From: Chionis minor
Taxonomy: Eukaryota; Chordata; Aves; Charadriiformes; Chionididae
DNA length: 64,000 nt
Direction of reading: 5' to 3'
Assembly (NCBI GenBank): GCA_013398295.1
Contig: VZSF01003342.1
Coordinates: 539,041-603,040, forward strand
Below are positions 50,516-64,000 of the stretch, piece after piece (position 1 is the first letter of the stretch; the number at the start of each line of letters is the position of its first letter). Below the pieces are notes generated by a model. That model was not told the DNA's origin. It made no database searches and worked only from the letters and a program-made list of their open reading frames with translations. Position numbers and translations under genes: made by a program.

Positions 50516-53500
50516 ATCTGCCCTTGTGATATTCCACACAGCTGATACTGGGCAGAGGTAAGGTCCTATGTTCACTGCTAGAAGGTGTCTAGCGATTTGC
50601 AAGAAGCCTGAATTCAGATCAATAGTCTTGGTGAGCACTAGCGTCCACCTAGAATTTCACATAGATACTTCATAACTTGTAAGAGCATTTTGCATAGACA
50701 TGGAACTTCTTAGCCTGGAAATCATGAATTAAAACATAATATTGGTAATTATAAGGGTTTAGACATGAAAAAAAAGGAAGTATTTCATAATACTAAGCTG
50801 TAATGCAGAATTCCAAACAATCACAGCTGGATTTAAGGAATCTGGCTGAACTGGGCTTTGTGTATAAAAGATTCACCACTCATTCATTTCCTCCAGTGTT
50901 TAGCTTGTTTTGAGATCTTAAAAGGTCCTATATGACATTTTCAGTTGCATAAGGGGGGGAAAAATCTTTACAATTCCTAGAAGCAATGAAATCGTTTTTG
51001 CTATTAAATGGTTAACTACAAGTAGCAGCAACAGCATCTGCTGCCTCTGCCACACCCTTTGAGCAATGTGTTATTGTAAAAAGCTTCAGATTTGCAAAGA
51101 AAGGCAGAGCCTGGGAATCAGCATTTCTGCAGAAGCAGTGGTTTGAAAGCCACTGAATGAAGACCGTTAGCCACACTGAATTTTATTTAAAAGCAAAGAT
51201 TTCACCTTTTTTTTCTTTTGAGGTGCTGGTGAGTTTCCAGTCATTTAATATTTTATATTCTAACACTACAATAAATGTTCAGGATGTTAATTTTATTTTT
51301 GAAAATATAGGAATTTAAAGATATAATAATCCAGTCAAAAGCTAGAAGTGATAAAATTATAGACTATGAAATGTAGTGGTATTGGCATTTGGGAGTTTTC
51401 TGGGTTTTTTAATCCCATGGTTAGTCAAGAAGAAAAATGGCAGAAATAGGCTTCTTTAAAATAAATAGGAATATATTATGTGCGGAGACTTTAAATGTTC
51501 AGCAGCCAACAGTATTTAAAAATTAATGAACATAATGCTATTAAGTATACTGAGATAACAGACAAAATGTATATTGCAGGTGACAACAAATTTAAAAAAT
51601 AGCAGAACTAAGCAAATATCACTGGATACCATGTGATATTTAAAAACAGGAAATGATTAATCAGAAATTTCTGAAATACAGCTATATACTTAAAACTAGC
51701 ATAAATGATAACAAATTTTGTGGCAACTCAGTCATTCAAATTCGGAGCCACTTCTGGTGTTTTCTTATGAGAAACAGACCAGATCATCTACTTAAAAGCA
51801 GGCTACATTTAATTTATCAAATAAAGTACTGAACTACGTGGTTAAAAATATAATCATAGTGTACATTTAGTTATTACTTTGCAAAGAAACCATTCTCAAA
51901 TATAGATACAGAAATACAAAAAGTAAAAAGGCTTGAGGTCCACAGTTCCTACAAATCATTCAGTGCACATCAAATGTGCAGTTACTGTTAATGAAAATAA
52001 AGAAGTAAACAAAATATTTAATAATTTTAAAGGTTTCTATCTTGCATTCTTTCTTGATTTGAAACGGATAAATTACAAGGTCTGTATCATGGGAATCCGT
52101 TCATGTGGAGTCACCTGTCATATGAGAACTCAAACAGGAGCAGCAACATTGTATAGTGGAGACCACAGCAAATAATGGCAGATCTGACAAACGGCAAACC
52201 ACATCTCTTTCAGCCTCAACTTTTCTGATGGAGAAATAACAGTTTACCCATTTAAAAAAATTTGTGATCGGTGATTAAAATACTTTCAGCTATTCTTCTC
52301 ATTCAAAAACACACATTTGTCTTTTTCATGACTGGAAGTACTCTTGCATTTGTGATTTGAACTGCTTCTTGCTGTTTTAAATTGTCATTTTTCATGTTGT
52401 AGTAGAGGTTAAAGTGTTTTGGAGTGCTTCTACTGAATAATAATTTTTAGTTTATAGTAGTGAGTTATATCTTCTGGTGTTTTGGCACTGGGTGTTCAGG
52501 ACAGTATCTTTAATAGTTTCAAGATAAATGATAAAATTAGTCATTTTTGTCCCATAAGTCTTTACTCCACTAATAGAGGATCCAGCGTGAAAGCTAGTTT
52601 TAGCCCTACTAGATGAGAGAAAGCTTCAGCCACTCAAACTCCCAGGGTCAGGTATTGATTTACAACACACCCAGCTGAGAAACAATTCAGAGAAGCATTC
52701 CCCAGCACATCACTCTGCTCGTCTGATCAATGCGTCTGAAGACAAGGCACCATTTCCTACCAGACTCTGAGAGATGAAAAATGTTTCTGCAGGCATCATA
52801 TATACAACCTAGATGCATTTGTATAAACAAGCTTACAGTGAGAAGCCAAAGTAGGAAATTTCATTTTTTAAAACCTTTTTTCAATGTGCTTGACAGAGGG
52901 CACAACAATGGAAATAAGTGCACTGCATAAAGATAAGAATATACATTTATGAAAAGCAAATCTTTAGTATGTGAACAACGAACATTGTCAGAGAAGAGAT
53001 CAATGCAATGTAGGTTGTGGCTCTAAGGAATCAAAGAATATTTAAGTCTGAGGGAAACGTGCAATTAAGAAGCTTAGAAATGATTGTGTTGCATTGATTG
53101 TGAGGCAAGGACAAATTTGGGACTTAATATTCATAAGTGGAAATGACATTAAAAAAATCTTAATTTGTTTTTGAGGAAAAAGCCTACGAAAAGTATAGAT
53201 AGAGAAGAATTTTCAGGGCTTAGCAATTTTGAGTAGGAGTTGATTTGTTATGCTTGTTTACCCAGTTTTACGTATATATTACGCCTAAAATTTTGGGGTT
53301 TTCCCTATGATTTAGTATTGCATCGGAACGTATGCTTTTAATGTAACAGAAATAACTCTGGATCCTATTGAAGCTGTTGTCAAAATGTGCTATTAACTTC
53401 ATTCATGCAGGTAAGTTTTATTACCTAATTGATATACTTATATCTTGAAGAAGAATTCCAATTTGTGCTAGGTTAAAATGCAATTTCAACTCAAACTCTT

Positions 53501-56500
53501 TCATGTTAGCTTAAATCAGAGGCACATTAATCTGGAGGAATGCTTCCTCCAGTTTCCTTTTACATACTGAAATTTTACTGGCTGACTTTCATGTGTGCTA
53601 AAATGTGCAGTTACTTTTTCTGAACATTTTTTGATATTTCACTGCTGTAGGACTCATGCATAAACAAGAAATATGAGTGAGAGATCTTTAAATGACTAAA
53701 AGTACTACTGCAAATCATGTAAATATACATATATCACCCATCAATCAATAATCACTTACTAAAACTTTTGTAGAGCTTTTATAAATTCATTACGATGGAG
53801 TCCCTCTTTTCTCACTTATAGTGCAAATTATTTCTTATACTTTAAGTTGTGGGACTGTAAAATGCTTTCTACATTATGACACGTAACATCAGACAACACG
53901 TAATGTCATTGGAAATAATTGCTATAAACAGCGATTCTCAAAGTGGAAAGGTTGAGGATGGGGGCAGGGATTTAGCCTGGGGAAAGTCATAAAAGAAGTT
54001 ATGAAAACTTCATCAAAATTTTTGCTCTCCCTTCCTCTCTTCTTAACTTTCTTGCTCAAACTTTTTTTTTCGCCATGAAATATTTTAACCTGTCTGGCAA
54101 GCCTGTGGGGGACTTGAACTTAACGTTGTCCTTAAGTAAATGGGACCTAGGGAGTGAGATGCAAGTGTGCTCCCTCCCTCCCTGTCCGCTCCAGCCTTCC
54201 CAGGCAGATGTGCTTGCTGGAAGACGAGTGCTACCTGGGGAGCATTTGGGGCTGGGTTTTCAGGTACGTGGTTGTGAAGTTAGGCTTTCTGCTGGGCTGG
54301 GTGGCGAGGGATTTCTTGGATCAACTAACTAAAGTTTGACCGCAGAAGCTTGGAGCAAGCCAGAGAGCAGGGAGAGGTGAATGTATCCAAAATACTCCAA
54401 AACTAAAAAAGACAAAGATCAAATCTGCTATCACCAAAAAAGACAGTTGAAGACAGATGAGAGTGTAGAGCAAGAGGCATTTTTTCAGTTAGAACACAAT
54501 GATCTGATACATAACAGATGGCCAAAGTGTAAGACTGCAAATAGGTACCTTACACAGCCTGTTCCCTTAGTGACTATGTCCCTTAAGAAGAAAGGACCTC
54601 AGTGAAAATGTGTGATGTATTACAGTATCAAATTTTAAAATTCCTGTTTTGAAATATAAGCACATAGCTTTATCAGCAGAAATATGAAATTTCAAGATTC
54701 TGTTCAATTTTACTACCTTTTTTCCTCAGGGTACATCTCCACTATTTTTGACAGCAAGAAGCCAAAACTGCATTCTGTCACAAGCTACTCCTGAGGCAGT
54801 ATGAACCTGTCCACACTACCTTTTATAGGAATTCCTTCTGGATTTGGGAGGCAAGTTGCTTGCAAATCTCCAGGTTTGCAGCAGCAGATGTCTGAGCTTT
54901 TCTAGGAAGAAGTGTCTCTTGAGTTACTTTTGCCCTGAACAACAGACAGCCAGGATGTGTTCACACTGCAGGTAAATGGGTTTACACACCTTTGAAGATT
55001 ACTTTTTCAGAATAGCATCAGAGCTGTCCAAACCTCACGGGCCCTGCCAAAAGCAGGCAGAATGGGTGGCTGTAGCTATTTTGGTCTCCAAGCCCCTTTC
55101 AGAAACATCCTATTTATCCTATATGTGGTCAAATTGACCCAAATTGTAATTATTTCAGACATTCTTCCACTGTTGTTGCTGGTGTAAGTGTTTTCAATTT
55201 CTCGGTGCAGTGATTCATCCCAGTCTATGACTGCTTAACACAGCACATGAAAGGCTGGTAACCAAGCCTAAGGGTTGCTGCACTCACTGGTGTCTGTGCT
55301 ACCAGCAGTCGTGATAAATCTGACTCTTACACGTGTCAAATGTCCTCCTCTAAAGTTTTGGAGTTTATGTCTAAATCTTACTGTACTTTTCACCCTCCCT
55401 ATACATACCTAAGATAAAGTCGTAGCCATCCACAAGGTAATTACTGTCAAACAAGTCTGTGTTTTCCGTAATGCTTACAAGAAAGCAAGTTTCTTTGACC
55501 TTATCAAACAAAGCCTGCCCATATTAGGGTGATTTTTTTTTAGCTAGTGCTTAGGCTATGCTATCCTGATCTATAAATTCTCAGAAAATAGATGACTGGT
55601 TTCCTCTCAGAGGGTCTTTGCAGCCTTTCTTCATTATCTCAAGTGCCAATTTTTTTTAGATGTTAACTCCATTGTTCAAATTTTCAATTTACATCAACAC
55701 TGTGATTTCAAAGAAGATTCCCAGTCACATTTAGGAGACACAAATATCTGCAAAGCCCTTTGCTTCTTTTTGCAAGTTACCTTCCAAAACTCTTCACTGG
55801 TTAGGCTGCTCCACTACCAAAACTACTCCTTCACCTTAAAGGTCTCTCTCTCTGTGCCATCTGAGCATTTTTCTTTGTACCTAGGTTGTATACTAGTTGG
55901 GGCAGTGATTCCCTTTCTCTCTGTGTTCGAACAGCACGTACAGATTGGGGTCCTAGATTCTCTATAGGAACCTCTACCTGTTATGGGCGTACAAAAATAT
56001 CCAGATGTATGCAAGGCAACAGGTAATGTTGGACACAAACTGAAATAGAACCATTTGTGAGTAAGAATCTAGAATTTAAGAGACGTTAAAGTTCAAGATT
56101 GTGTACTTTAGGGAGTAGTATGAAGGAATGCTTTCAGAACTACAGCCCAACAGAACCAGAAAGCAGGAGGTTTTTAAGAACAAAGTCCCTGAAACTTCCA
56201 GAAGTAAAAATATGCCCTACAACACTGGAATACAGTATTTTAACTGAGTCAACACATCAATGTCTTAGAATATATTTATTGTTTTAATCCTCCAAAGCAG
56301 TTAACAATTACTGGTTTGGGAAAGCCACCTGAATTAGAAGCATGACAGAGGGAGAGACAGATCTGCAGAACTTGAAAGAGAACGGAAAATTGCTTACTGT
56401 GTGGACTTAAGAATAATGCTAATCACAGTTTCACTACCCACAGCCATTATTTAGCCATCTTCACAATCTTTTCTCACACAAAAGAGAGCAAATGGCTCAC

Positions 56501-57688
56501 ATTTCATATCTGGAATTTATCTGAACAGACAGCTAAAGGCATAAGGCATCCTTTTCCAAAGTGCTATGCAATCAAGAATTCACACAAAAGTCAGTACGAA
56601 ATTTTCGTCACTCTGTTTTGGGACATTGTATTTTTTGCCTAAGCACCTAAATACAGACTTAAATACATAAGCTTAGACCTATCTTATGAAATTTCAGCCT
56701 TATATCACAGTCAATCTTACTTCAATCACAGGAGAGAAAAAAAACTATTGCCAAGATCAAGAAGTTTCTTGCATTTCGGGATCCTACAAAGCATACAACC
56801 CTGAGAAATAATAACAATCCTGAGATACCCATAGAAATATTATGTGCAAGGATGTCAAAGAAAAATGGAGGGAAAATTTTGAATAAAACACTGTCATTAC
56901 TATTAGACAGTTAACTAGTACTTAGCATACCAAAGACAGATCTGTTTCAGAACACAGAAATAGGTTTTAAAAATAAAATTGAATGCTTACTACTCTGCTG
57001 CACTCTTTAAAATTAATTTATTCATATTTCCCCAGCTATTTGTTTCTTTTTCATTTTTCCCCAAGAAACTCAATGCTAGCCACTGACTAAGAATTAAGCA
57101 TGCAGGCATAAGAGAGGGGGTACTGTATCAGCTACTTTGCTTTCTCTTGTTTGCATGTCTTGTAATTTAGCATCCTCTGCTCTTGAGCAGTATGCATTTT
57201 TGCTTCTCCCAGCAGAGGCATTAAACATTATTTAGTGCTGGTTAAGGCTCAGTCTGAACTTAGACTTCACAGATGTACAGAAACCTGTCTTGAGGGGAAA
57301 GTAGAGGGCAAGTCTGAGGTCAATGCCCACAAGTGACAGACTGACAGCCAGCCTGTGCAGCAGCTAGGCAGCATGTAACCTGGAGTCAAAACCACCAGAC
57401 GGACTGTCTAAAAGATACGAGAATCGCTTTTACCAGGCTGCAGCCCTAGAAGTCCCATAAACTCTAAGAATCCTTGGGATTGGCATTACATATAACAGTT
57501 ATCAATTAAAAAAATCCAAAGCAACAAAATGCATATGCCCTTCTAAGCTGTTGCTAATGCTGAGCTCGTTGTAGTCATAACCTAAGCAAATGTGGTTATT
57601 AGCAAACCAAAGTAGACAATGTTTCCTTCTAGGTTGGATTGAAGTTTGTGTGTGAAACAAAATGGTAGCACCACTGTTACTAGTGTGG

Positions 57689-57739
57689 AAAAAAAAAAAA
57701 CAAACAAAACACCAACCCCCCCCCCAAAAAACCCCAAAA
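57689..57739. repeat. A/C low-complexity run
   Basis: Twelve A, then CAAACAAAACACCAA, ten C and ACCCC/AAAA blocks. It directly borders the first copy of the 786-base duplication. Confidence 0.9.
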
Positions 57740-58525
57740 TAAAAATCTAAAAATATTATTTGCATAAAAGTAAAAGGTACTCAAAGTAATTAAGATTTTT
57801 TTCTAATCTCATTGCACTTGTTTATCAATAAAGCTGTAAATTTCTATCTAATATATGTCCCATTCATGAAATATGACAGTCTTTTCCCTTCAGAGCAGGT
57901 ATTGTCCTCATAAGAAGTGGTGATATAAGATTATGTCTGCATTAGCATTTCCAAAGTTTCTATTTATATTTCTATCAACAGAAATATTTTATAATTTTAT
58001 ATATTTAATATATGTGTTTTATAATTTTAATTTCTATTTATATCCTCATTTTTTTGTATTTTGGTGCATAGTTGCTCCTTATTATGGACTAATAGACTAG
58101 TGACATCCCCCACCCTGCACTCCTAAGATGTGGTTTTCTATTACAGAATCACAGACTCCGGTGTTGTGGTTGAGGTGGAAAGGCACCTCTGGAGATGGGC
58201 TTTTGTGTTAGAAAACTTTGCAAAATTTTCTCACACTTTTCTAGGCCAGATGGGTGTAAATTATGCTTCTATAAAATGTTAAAGGCAGTTTTATATTTGC
58301 TCATCAAAAAGCAGAGAGGAAAAGAGACAGAAACATCCTGAAACAGCATCTGGCAAGCCTTCCTCATCTAGCTGTGTCATTAAACAGAGTTTTACAAAGC
58401 TCCCTGGTCCCAGAAAATAGTGTTATGAAGTGAAGTATGTTATTTTGTAGCAGATTTTAAGTGTATTTGATGTATCTTACTTTTCGTAGACCCTTAATAT
58501 GTCTTACCCATCATTTCTTAAACAA
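57740..58525 (+). repeat. 786-base tandem duplication, copy 1
   Basis: Reads from TAAAAATCTAAAAATATT to TTTCTTAAACAA. By eye it is identical to the sequence starting at 58527. It includes a short CR1-like scrap at 58143-58205. Confidence 0.95.
58143..58205 (-). mobile_element. Short CR1 3' scrap (also in copy 2 at 58930-58992)
   Basis: CAGAATCACAGACTCCGG and GGCACCTCTGGAGATGGGC resemble the reverse CR1 tail region (AGAATCATAGAAT, GGACCTCTGGAGATC). Confidence 0.55.
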
Positions 58526-58526
58526 N
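58526..58526. other. Single ambiguous base (N) at duplication junction
   Basis: The only N in the window, placed exactly between the two identical copies; looks like an assembly gap reduced to one base. Confidence 0.95.
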
Positions 58527-59312
58527 TAAAAATCTAAAAATATTATTTGCATAAAAGTAAAAGGTACTCAAAGTAATTAAGATTTTTTTCTAATCTCATT
58601 GCACTTGTTTATCAATAAAGCTGTAAATTTCTATCTAATATATGTCCCATTCATGAAATATGACAGTCTTTTCCCTTCAGAGCAGGTATTGTCCTCATAA
58701 GAAGTGGTGATATAAGATTATGTCTGCATTAGCATTTCCAAAGTTTCTATTTATATTTCTATCAACAGAAATATTTTATAATTTTATATATTTAATATAT
58801 GTGTTTTATAATTTTAATTTCTATTTATATCCTCATTTTTTTGTATTTTGGTGCATAGTTGCTCCTTATTATGGACTAATAGACTAGTGACATCCCCCAC
58901 CCTGCACTCCTAAGATGTGGTTTTCTATTACAGAATCACAGACTCCGGTGTTGTGGTTGAGGTGGAAAGGCACCTCTGGAGATGGGCTTTTGTGTTAGAA
59001 AACTTTGCAAAATTTTCTCACACTTTTCTAGGCCAGATGGGTGTAAATTATGCTTCTATAAAATGTTAAAGGCAGTTTTATATTTGCTCATCAAAAAGCA
59101 GAGAGGAAAAGAGACAGAAACATCCTGAAACAGCATCTGGCAAGCCTTCCTCATCTAGCTGTGTCATTAAACAGAGTTTTACAAAGCTCCCTGGTCCCAG
59201 AAAATAGTGTTATGAAGTGAAGTATGTTATTTTGTAGCAGATTTTAAGTGTATTTGATGTATCTTACTTTTCGTAGACCCTTAATATGTCTTACCCATCA
59301 TTTCTTAAACAA
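58527..59312 (+). repeat. 786-base tandem duplication, copy 2
   Basis: Same length and, by eye, the same sequence as 57740-58525; unique sequence resumes after it with AATAGATAGC. Confidence 0.95.
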
Positions 59313-61149
59313 AATAGATAGCTTGCCATTAAATAGGAATGTGTCTTTAATGTTTGATGTACACTGGTTTTCATGTAAGTATTCAGAATAATTAAAAAGA
59401 AAATAAGTTTTGATTTGAATTAAGTCCAGTCTGGTGTCTGATTTTGCAAGATAATTGCAAAAGATTTTGGAAGAAATTGGTCTTGCATTTCTTGTAAGTA
59501 TTGATTAACAATCTTCTACAATACAATTTAATTTTTTTAATTAGTATTTAAGTTAAGCAATCTATCTGAAGATGTGTCCCTCCATAACACTGACTTTCAT
59601 GGTAGAAAAAGAAGCTATACATTTGAAATTTATTTTTTTCCAGCTATAAACTGTTCCTAAAGGACACTCAAGACAACATTGTGCTGTTTCCTGTGCAACT
59701 GTTAATTCAGAAGTTAAAATATTTTGTATTTACTTGATTAACATGTTATTCCAGTTTGTGAATTTTTTTAGTTTATTCTAAAGCCATTCTCTAAAAAAGA
59801 ACCTGCGTAGTGAAATGTTGTTACCTCTTTCTATGTAAATATATACATATTCAATTACATATAGTTACATGAGCAGTATTTATTGTGTTTGTTCTGTAGC
59901 TTAGAAGTCAATGCATTAATCAATGGTAAGAAATAGTCCTGGATACGGGAACACAATCACCTCTGTTGTTAAAAAGAGCTGACCCTGGTACACTTCCCAC
60001 TTGTTTTAGTTTGCAGTTTCCCAAGGAATCTGGGGACATGACTCAAGAGTGAATGCACATCAGAAGGCATACCCTGTTGGCAGGGTGCATACAGCCACCA
60101 GGCTTTATGGACAAGACCCTTTGCAGACACAGGGTATCTCAATGCCTGTTACTCTTGGCATAGATGGAGCCAAAATAACCAAGAAAAATTTCATTGTAAT
60201 ACATAGATCATTTTCCTTGGAGTGCAAATTTTTGTTTCAGATACAGTATTTTCTTAATTCAGGATAGTAGATTTGTAATAAATTTTATTTTCAGACAATA
60301 TGAAGTCCTGAAAACATAGTAAAGGGTGGTCCTTCCTGCTCTATCTCCCCCAGTGTGTGTGTAAAGAAAAAATACGTTGAGCTGAAGGCAAAAATACTCA
60401 GATGTGAGATTTCTAGATTACATTTGGATCACATAGTTAAATGTTCAAGAAAAAAAATGAAAAAAAAATTACATAACTTCTTTTTCAATTAAGCATTGTT
60501 AATGTAGATAGTATGGAGCTCTGAAAAGTCTTCTGTCTCTATCCCTCACTGCACATTTCAGGTGATATATTTGGCATTATTTAGGCTTTCATTTCAGAAA
60601 ATAAGTGTATCAGATTGGGTTTCTCACCTGTGAAAAATACTGAACATTAACATAAAAGATAAAACATTGAAATGACTCTGGTACAGTAACTTTATTTAAT
60701 CAGCTTTTAAAGCATCCTAGTTGTCTCTGCTGAAGATAAACTATCCATTTAAAAAGTCTTTTTTATTAAATATACAGTATGTATATGTTCTCCCGACAAT
60801 AAGCAAAAATCAATCAGATTTGCCAAATATGTTTTCCTACCCCTTTTATACACATACTCACTATGGTTAACAAGGAAAGCCTATTTAATCCAAAAAATAC
60901 ATTAAGATATTAAATAAGGACATATTTTCTATTCTTTCTAGATATATTTGAAGTGTTGAAGATTGCATATTTATCAAGACATACTTAGAATAAACCGTAG
61001 AATAAATGTTTTAAGGGGATGATTATACACAATTATATACTTTAAGAAAATCCTAATGAAGACAGCTTTTAGGAGGTCTATTTTGGACCCTATATAATTT
61101 ATTATACACTTTTAAGTCTGTTGCACTTCAGATATCTACATCTTTTCTT

Positions 61150-61400
61150 AGACTCAGAGAAAAATTGGGTTTAAAACTATGATTAGAGGCCACCTAGTCC
61201 ATCTCCCTGCCCAAGGCAATATCGCTATGCATATTTCACAACAGATGTTTCATCTAACCTCTTCCTACAGACCTTCATGACAAATTTCAGAGCTTCCCCG
61301 GACACTCTATTGTGGCTCTTCACGGTCCTCTCCATCAGAAAGTTTCTCCCCATATCTCATCTGGATGAGCCTATTTCTTCAGTCTCCGCTTTCTGCCCCA
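61150..61400 (-). mobile_element. Old CR1/L3-like LINE remnant
   Basis: CACCTAGTCCATCTCCCTGC, ACAGATGTTTCATCTAACCT, and AGAAAGTTTCTCCCCATATC follow the order of the CR1/L3 3' region (minus orientation) with heavy divergence. Confidence 0.65.
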
Positions 61401-64000
61401 CCCACTATGGATGTAAAGAACAGAAGTCATCTTTAGTATTCAGATTCTAATGATTCACCAGCATCTTCCCTTCTGTTTTCATCTGTAGGCCTACTCCAGG
61501 AATCCTGCAAAGCTACTGAAAGAGCCCTGCTGAGACATTCCTAGGAGGCACATCTATCATCTGCCTCAAAAATATCTCTGTCGTGACTTCCTCTTGGCAA
61601 ATAAATTCAACAATAATTTGAAACAAAAAGGTTAGACACTTTAAATCATTAAAGAAAATGAAAGATCTCATTCTGAAGGAAACACCATTAAAGTGTAAGT
61701 AGAAAATGGAGTCCAGAGAGGGATGAGAGGATGGAAGCATTGCAGGCAAATTCATCTGGAACACAGTCAAGTCATTGGCTTAAAATGCACTTAAATAACC
61801 AAGCATTTGAAAGCTTCCTTCAGCTACATTACTTCAGTTAAAAAGTACTGTAGTTGCTGCTTAGTTTCATCATCTGACCAATGCCAGTATTAAATAAAGC
61901 CCATTTGAGTCACACGAGCCTCTACATTTACTCCTAAATTTTTCTTTCTGACCTTGATAGGATTTGGGGGTTGGTTTGCTTCTGTTTTGTTTTACCAGGA
62001 GGACAATCTTCAGTGTTTTGAATTGTATTATGAGGTAACTTAAAAAAGCCAATGCTGGAAGAAAATGCCAATGCTGAAAGAGGATCTGTGTAAGGAGTAG
62101 GAGAAAGATGAAAACGATTGAGCTACATGTTTACAAGGTACTGAAACAAATTACCAAGACAGAAAGCATGAGATGGGATAAAGCTTGAAAGCACAAACTG
62201 AGCTGGATGTTTCTGAGATCAAAAATAGAGAGAGGGTTATGTCCTTTTTTTTCTCAGAGACTTGTGAAAAAGAGGAAATGAGTAAAAAGAAGGATGGAAA
62301 TACTTTAAAAAAGAGCACTGGAAAGATGGACAGAGGTGCACTGGATACTGATGAGACAGAAAGTGATGGAAACTTGTATTCAGAAAAAGCAAAGTAATGA
62401 GAATTTCCCAACACGAAGAGGAAGGAGAAAGAGAGCTTCTGGGGCTGATAAATGCAAACAATAAATAGAATGGTGGCTGAGTCAGAAATGTGGTTTTTCA
62501 AGTGATATTTAATATGTCAGGGAAGGGTGCTACCCCAAATTATGGTAATAAGTGCAAAATACAATCAATGATTCCTGTCAGAGCCAAATAGCACGTTAGA
62601 GAAAGCGACAGGGGGCTTGGAACCACACACACAGGTGGAAATGGAAGAGACAGAATTGATGGCACAATAATCAGTAAAAGACAAGAAGCCTGAAAACACT
62701 GACCACCCACATATTCAGTAAGACATCACAGTGATTCTTTAAATAAATATTACTACTATTGAATAAAAAGAGATTGGTAAATTTCACAGAAATTGGACTA
62801 ACCCCACTATGGAAAGGGCAATGCTTTCCAAATCTACGTTTGTCATTTAACTAATTACTTCACCCATATCAAACTTCCAGTTGTTTTCATCCAACTTTTA
62901 TATGTCTTCATGGATAGGAATCAACAAAGATTAAACAACTAGGAAAATGGAAATAACATGCCAGAACTACTGAGCTTTGGGAAAAACATTTGGAGAACTT
63001 GCATGATACTCCCCATCTCCCTAAAATATTAGGTTCAGTCAGAAACATCAGTTGTATCTTTTAATGTTTAAAATTTACTCAAATGTTTGGGGTTTTTTTT
63101 CCATTTTAGAATATTTCAGATCTATGATTTTCTTCTCTTTGAGTAATTTGATCTCTTAAGTGCTCTCAAACATTATGCTAAAAAAAGCCTAATGGTATTC
63201 CCTATACAGTATGTCTTACTGATGGCATAACTTTCTTTTTTTTTTTCCTCAGTTTACAAGTATGAATATATATTGTTCAATTTTTAATTTAGTTTGTCTT
63301 CTGCTGTATTTGTTTTGGCATCAACAAAAAGCCTACAGGTCAAACACAGGTCTCATACTCTTGTGGAATCCATTGCCTCCTATATGTATCAACTGTCTTC
63401 AATGGAGAAAAAGAAGGTAGACTATGTTCCTGCTATTGGAAGAGAATCACCAAAACTCTTCATGATGTTTAGCCCAAAAGATCCAACATGTTTGCTCACG
63501 GGTGAGTTGGTACTGGAGTTCAGAAAATTAGTAAAATGAAAGAAAAGACATTCATCCAGAAGAGTATCACAGCTCTAAATAAGCATACACACAAATTAGA
63601 GCAAGCTTTCTGCCCCTTTTCAAAATAAATTTGCAAAGAAGTACCACTTCTCCCCATTACTGCCAGAATATTTCTCATAACCAAGAGCTGGAAAACCTTC
63701 ACGCTTCTTTAATCTCAGTTCTTCAACTTAAGATAGCCGAAAATAATAGAGAAGCATCAGTAAAATACCATTTAAGAGACAACATCTGATGTTCAGCTTT
63801 CTGGTTTTGTCTCCTAAATATATCTGCTTCTATCATTAATGTACAAAACTCTCGCAGAAGAATTCATATGTTGGAAGGATGTGGTGTGATATGGATAGCA
63901 GCAGTGATGCCATCCTTAAAAGTCAACAATCAGCTGTCCTTCAAAGTGCTTGGCATTGGGATAATATGTTGAAGAGAAGAGCCAAATTCATAGACATTCT

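Larger units (their letters stand above)
40588..64000. other. Upstream non-coding region of SCN1A
   Basis: 23.4 kb with no coding exon that I can support. In mammals the SCN1A promoter and untranslated first exons lie tens of kilobases upstream of coding exon 1, with SCN9A beyond, so this is probably 5' UTR intron and upstream sequence. Untranslated exons cannot be recognised from sequence alone. Open frames up to 217 codons occur but lack known domains. The distinct features within it are listed separately. Confidence 0.7.

Noticed and set aside
63294..63539. 81-codon open frame on the plus strand
   Set aside because: It starts with TTG, has no recognisable similarity and lies in AT-rich sequence; a chance frame.

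Overview
This is a 64 kb stretch of a bird nuclear genome, most likely neoavian. The evidence is several CR1 LINE fragments whose 3' ends carry the ATTCTATGAT-type repeat, AT-rich vertebrate introns, and one large intron-rich gene. No bacterial-type gene, RNA gene or CRISPR array was found.

The gene is the voltage-gated sodium channel alpha subunit SCN1A (Nav1.1). It lies on the minus strand and occupies about 1-40587. I placed the first 18 coding exons with splice sites, plus both alternative versions of exon 5. Taking one version of exon 5, the exons sum to 3729 bases, exactly 1243 codons in frame. That covers the cytoplasmic N-terminus, domain I, the I-II linker, domain II, the II-III linker and S1 of domain III. 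The remaining exons (rest of domain III, domain IV, C-terminus) lie beyond position 1. SCN1A is chosen over SCN2A, SCN3A and SCN9A mainly on the I-II linker: the [19 protein letters not shown] stretch and the [11 protein letters not shown] segment are SCN1A-like.

The gene keeps several regulatory devices: a U12-type AT-AC intron 2, a tandem neonatal/adult exon 5 pair differing by a single N/D residue, two nested alternative donors inside exon 11, and three overlapping out-of-frame upstream ATGs just before the start codon.

Layout: 1-4018 is intron 18 with two CR1 insertions. 4019-18650 holds exons 18 to 8 (domain III S1, II-III linker, domain II, I-II linker, domain I pore and S6). 19268-33348 holds exons 7 to 2, with intron 6 carrying a further CR1 and older repeat remnants. 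Coding exon 1 is at 40284-40550. From 40588 to 64000 no coding exon was recognised. By comparison with mammals this should be 5' UTR intron and upstream sequence running toward SCN9A. It contains a purine-rich tract, a small GC-richer patch, simple repeats, an ancient CR1 remnant, and a perfect 786 bp tandem duplication split by a single N, which is almost certainly an assembly artefact.

I found no new biological system. The points most worth following up are the exon 5N/5A pair, the AT-AC intron, the retained exon 11 donors, and the clustering of weak 5' splice sites in the linker exons.
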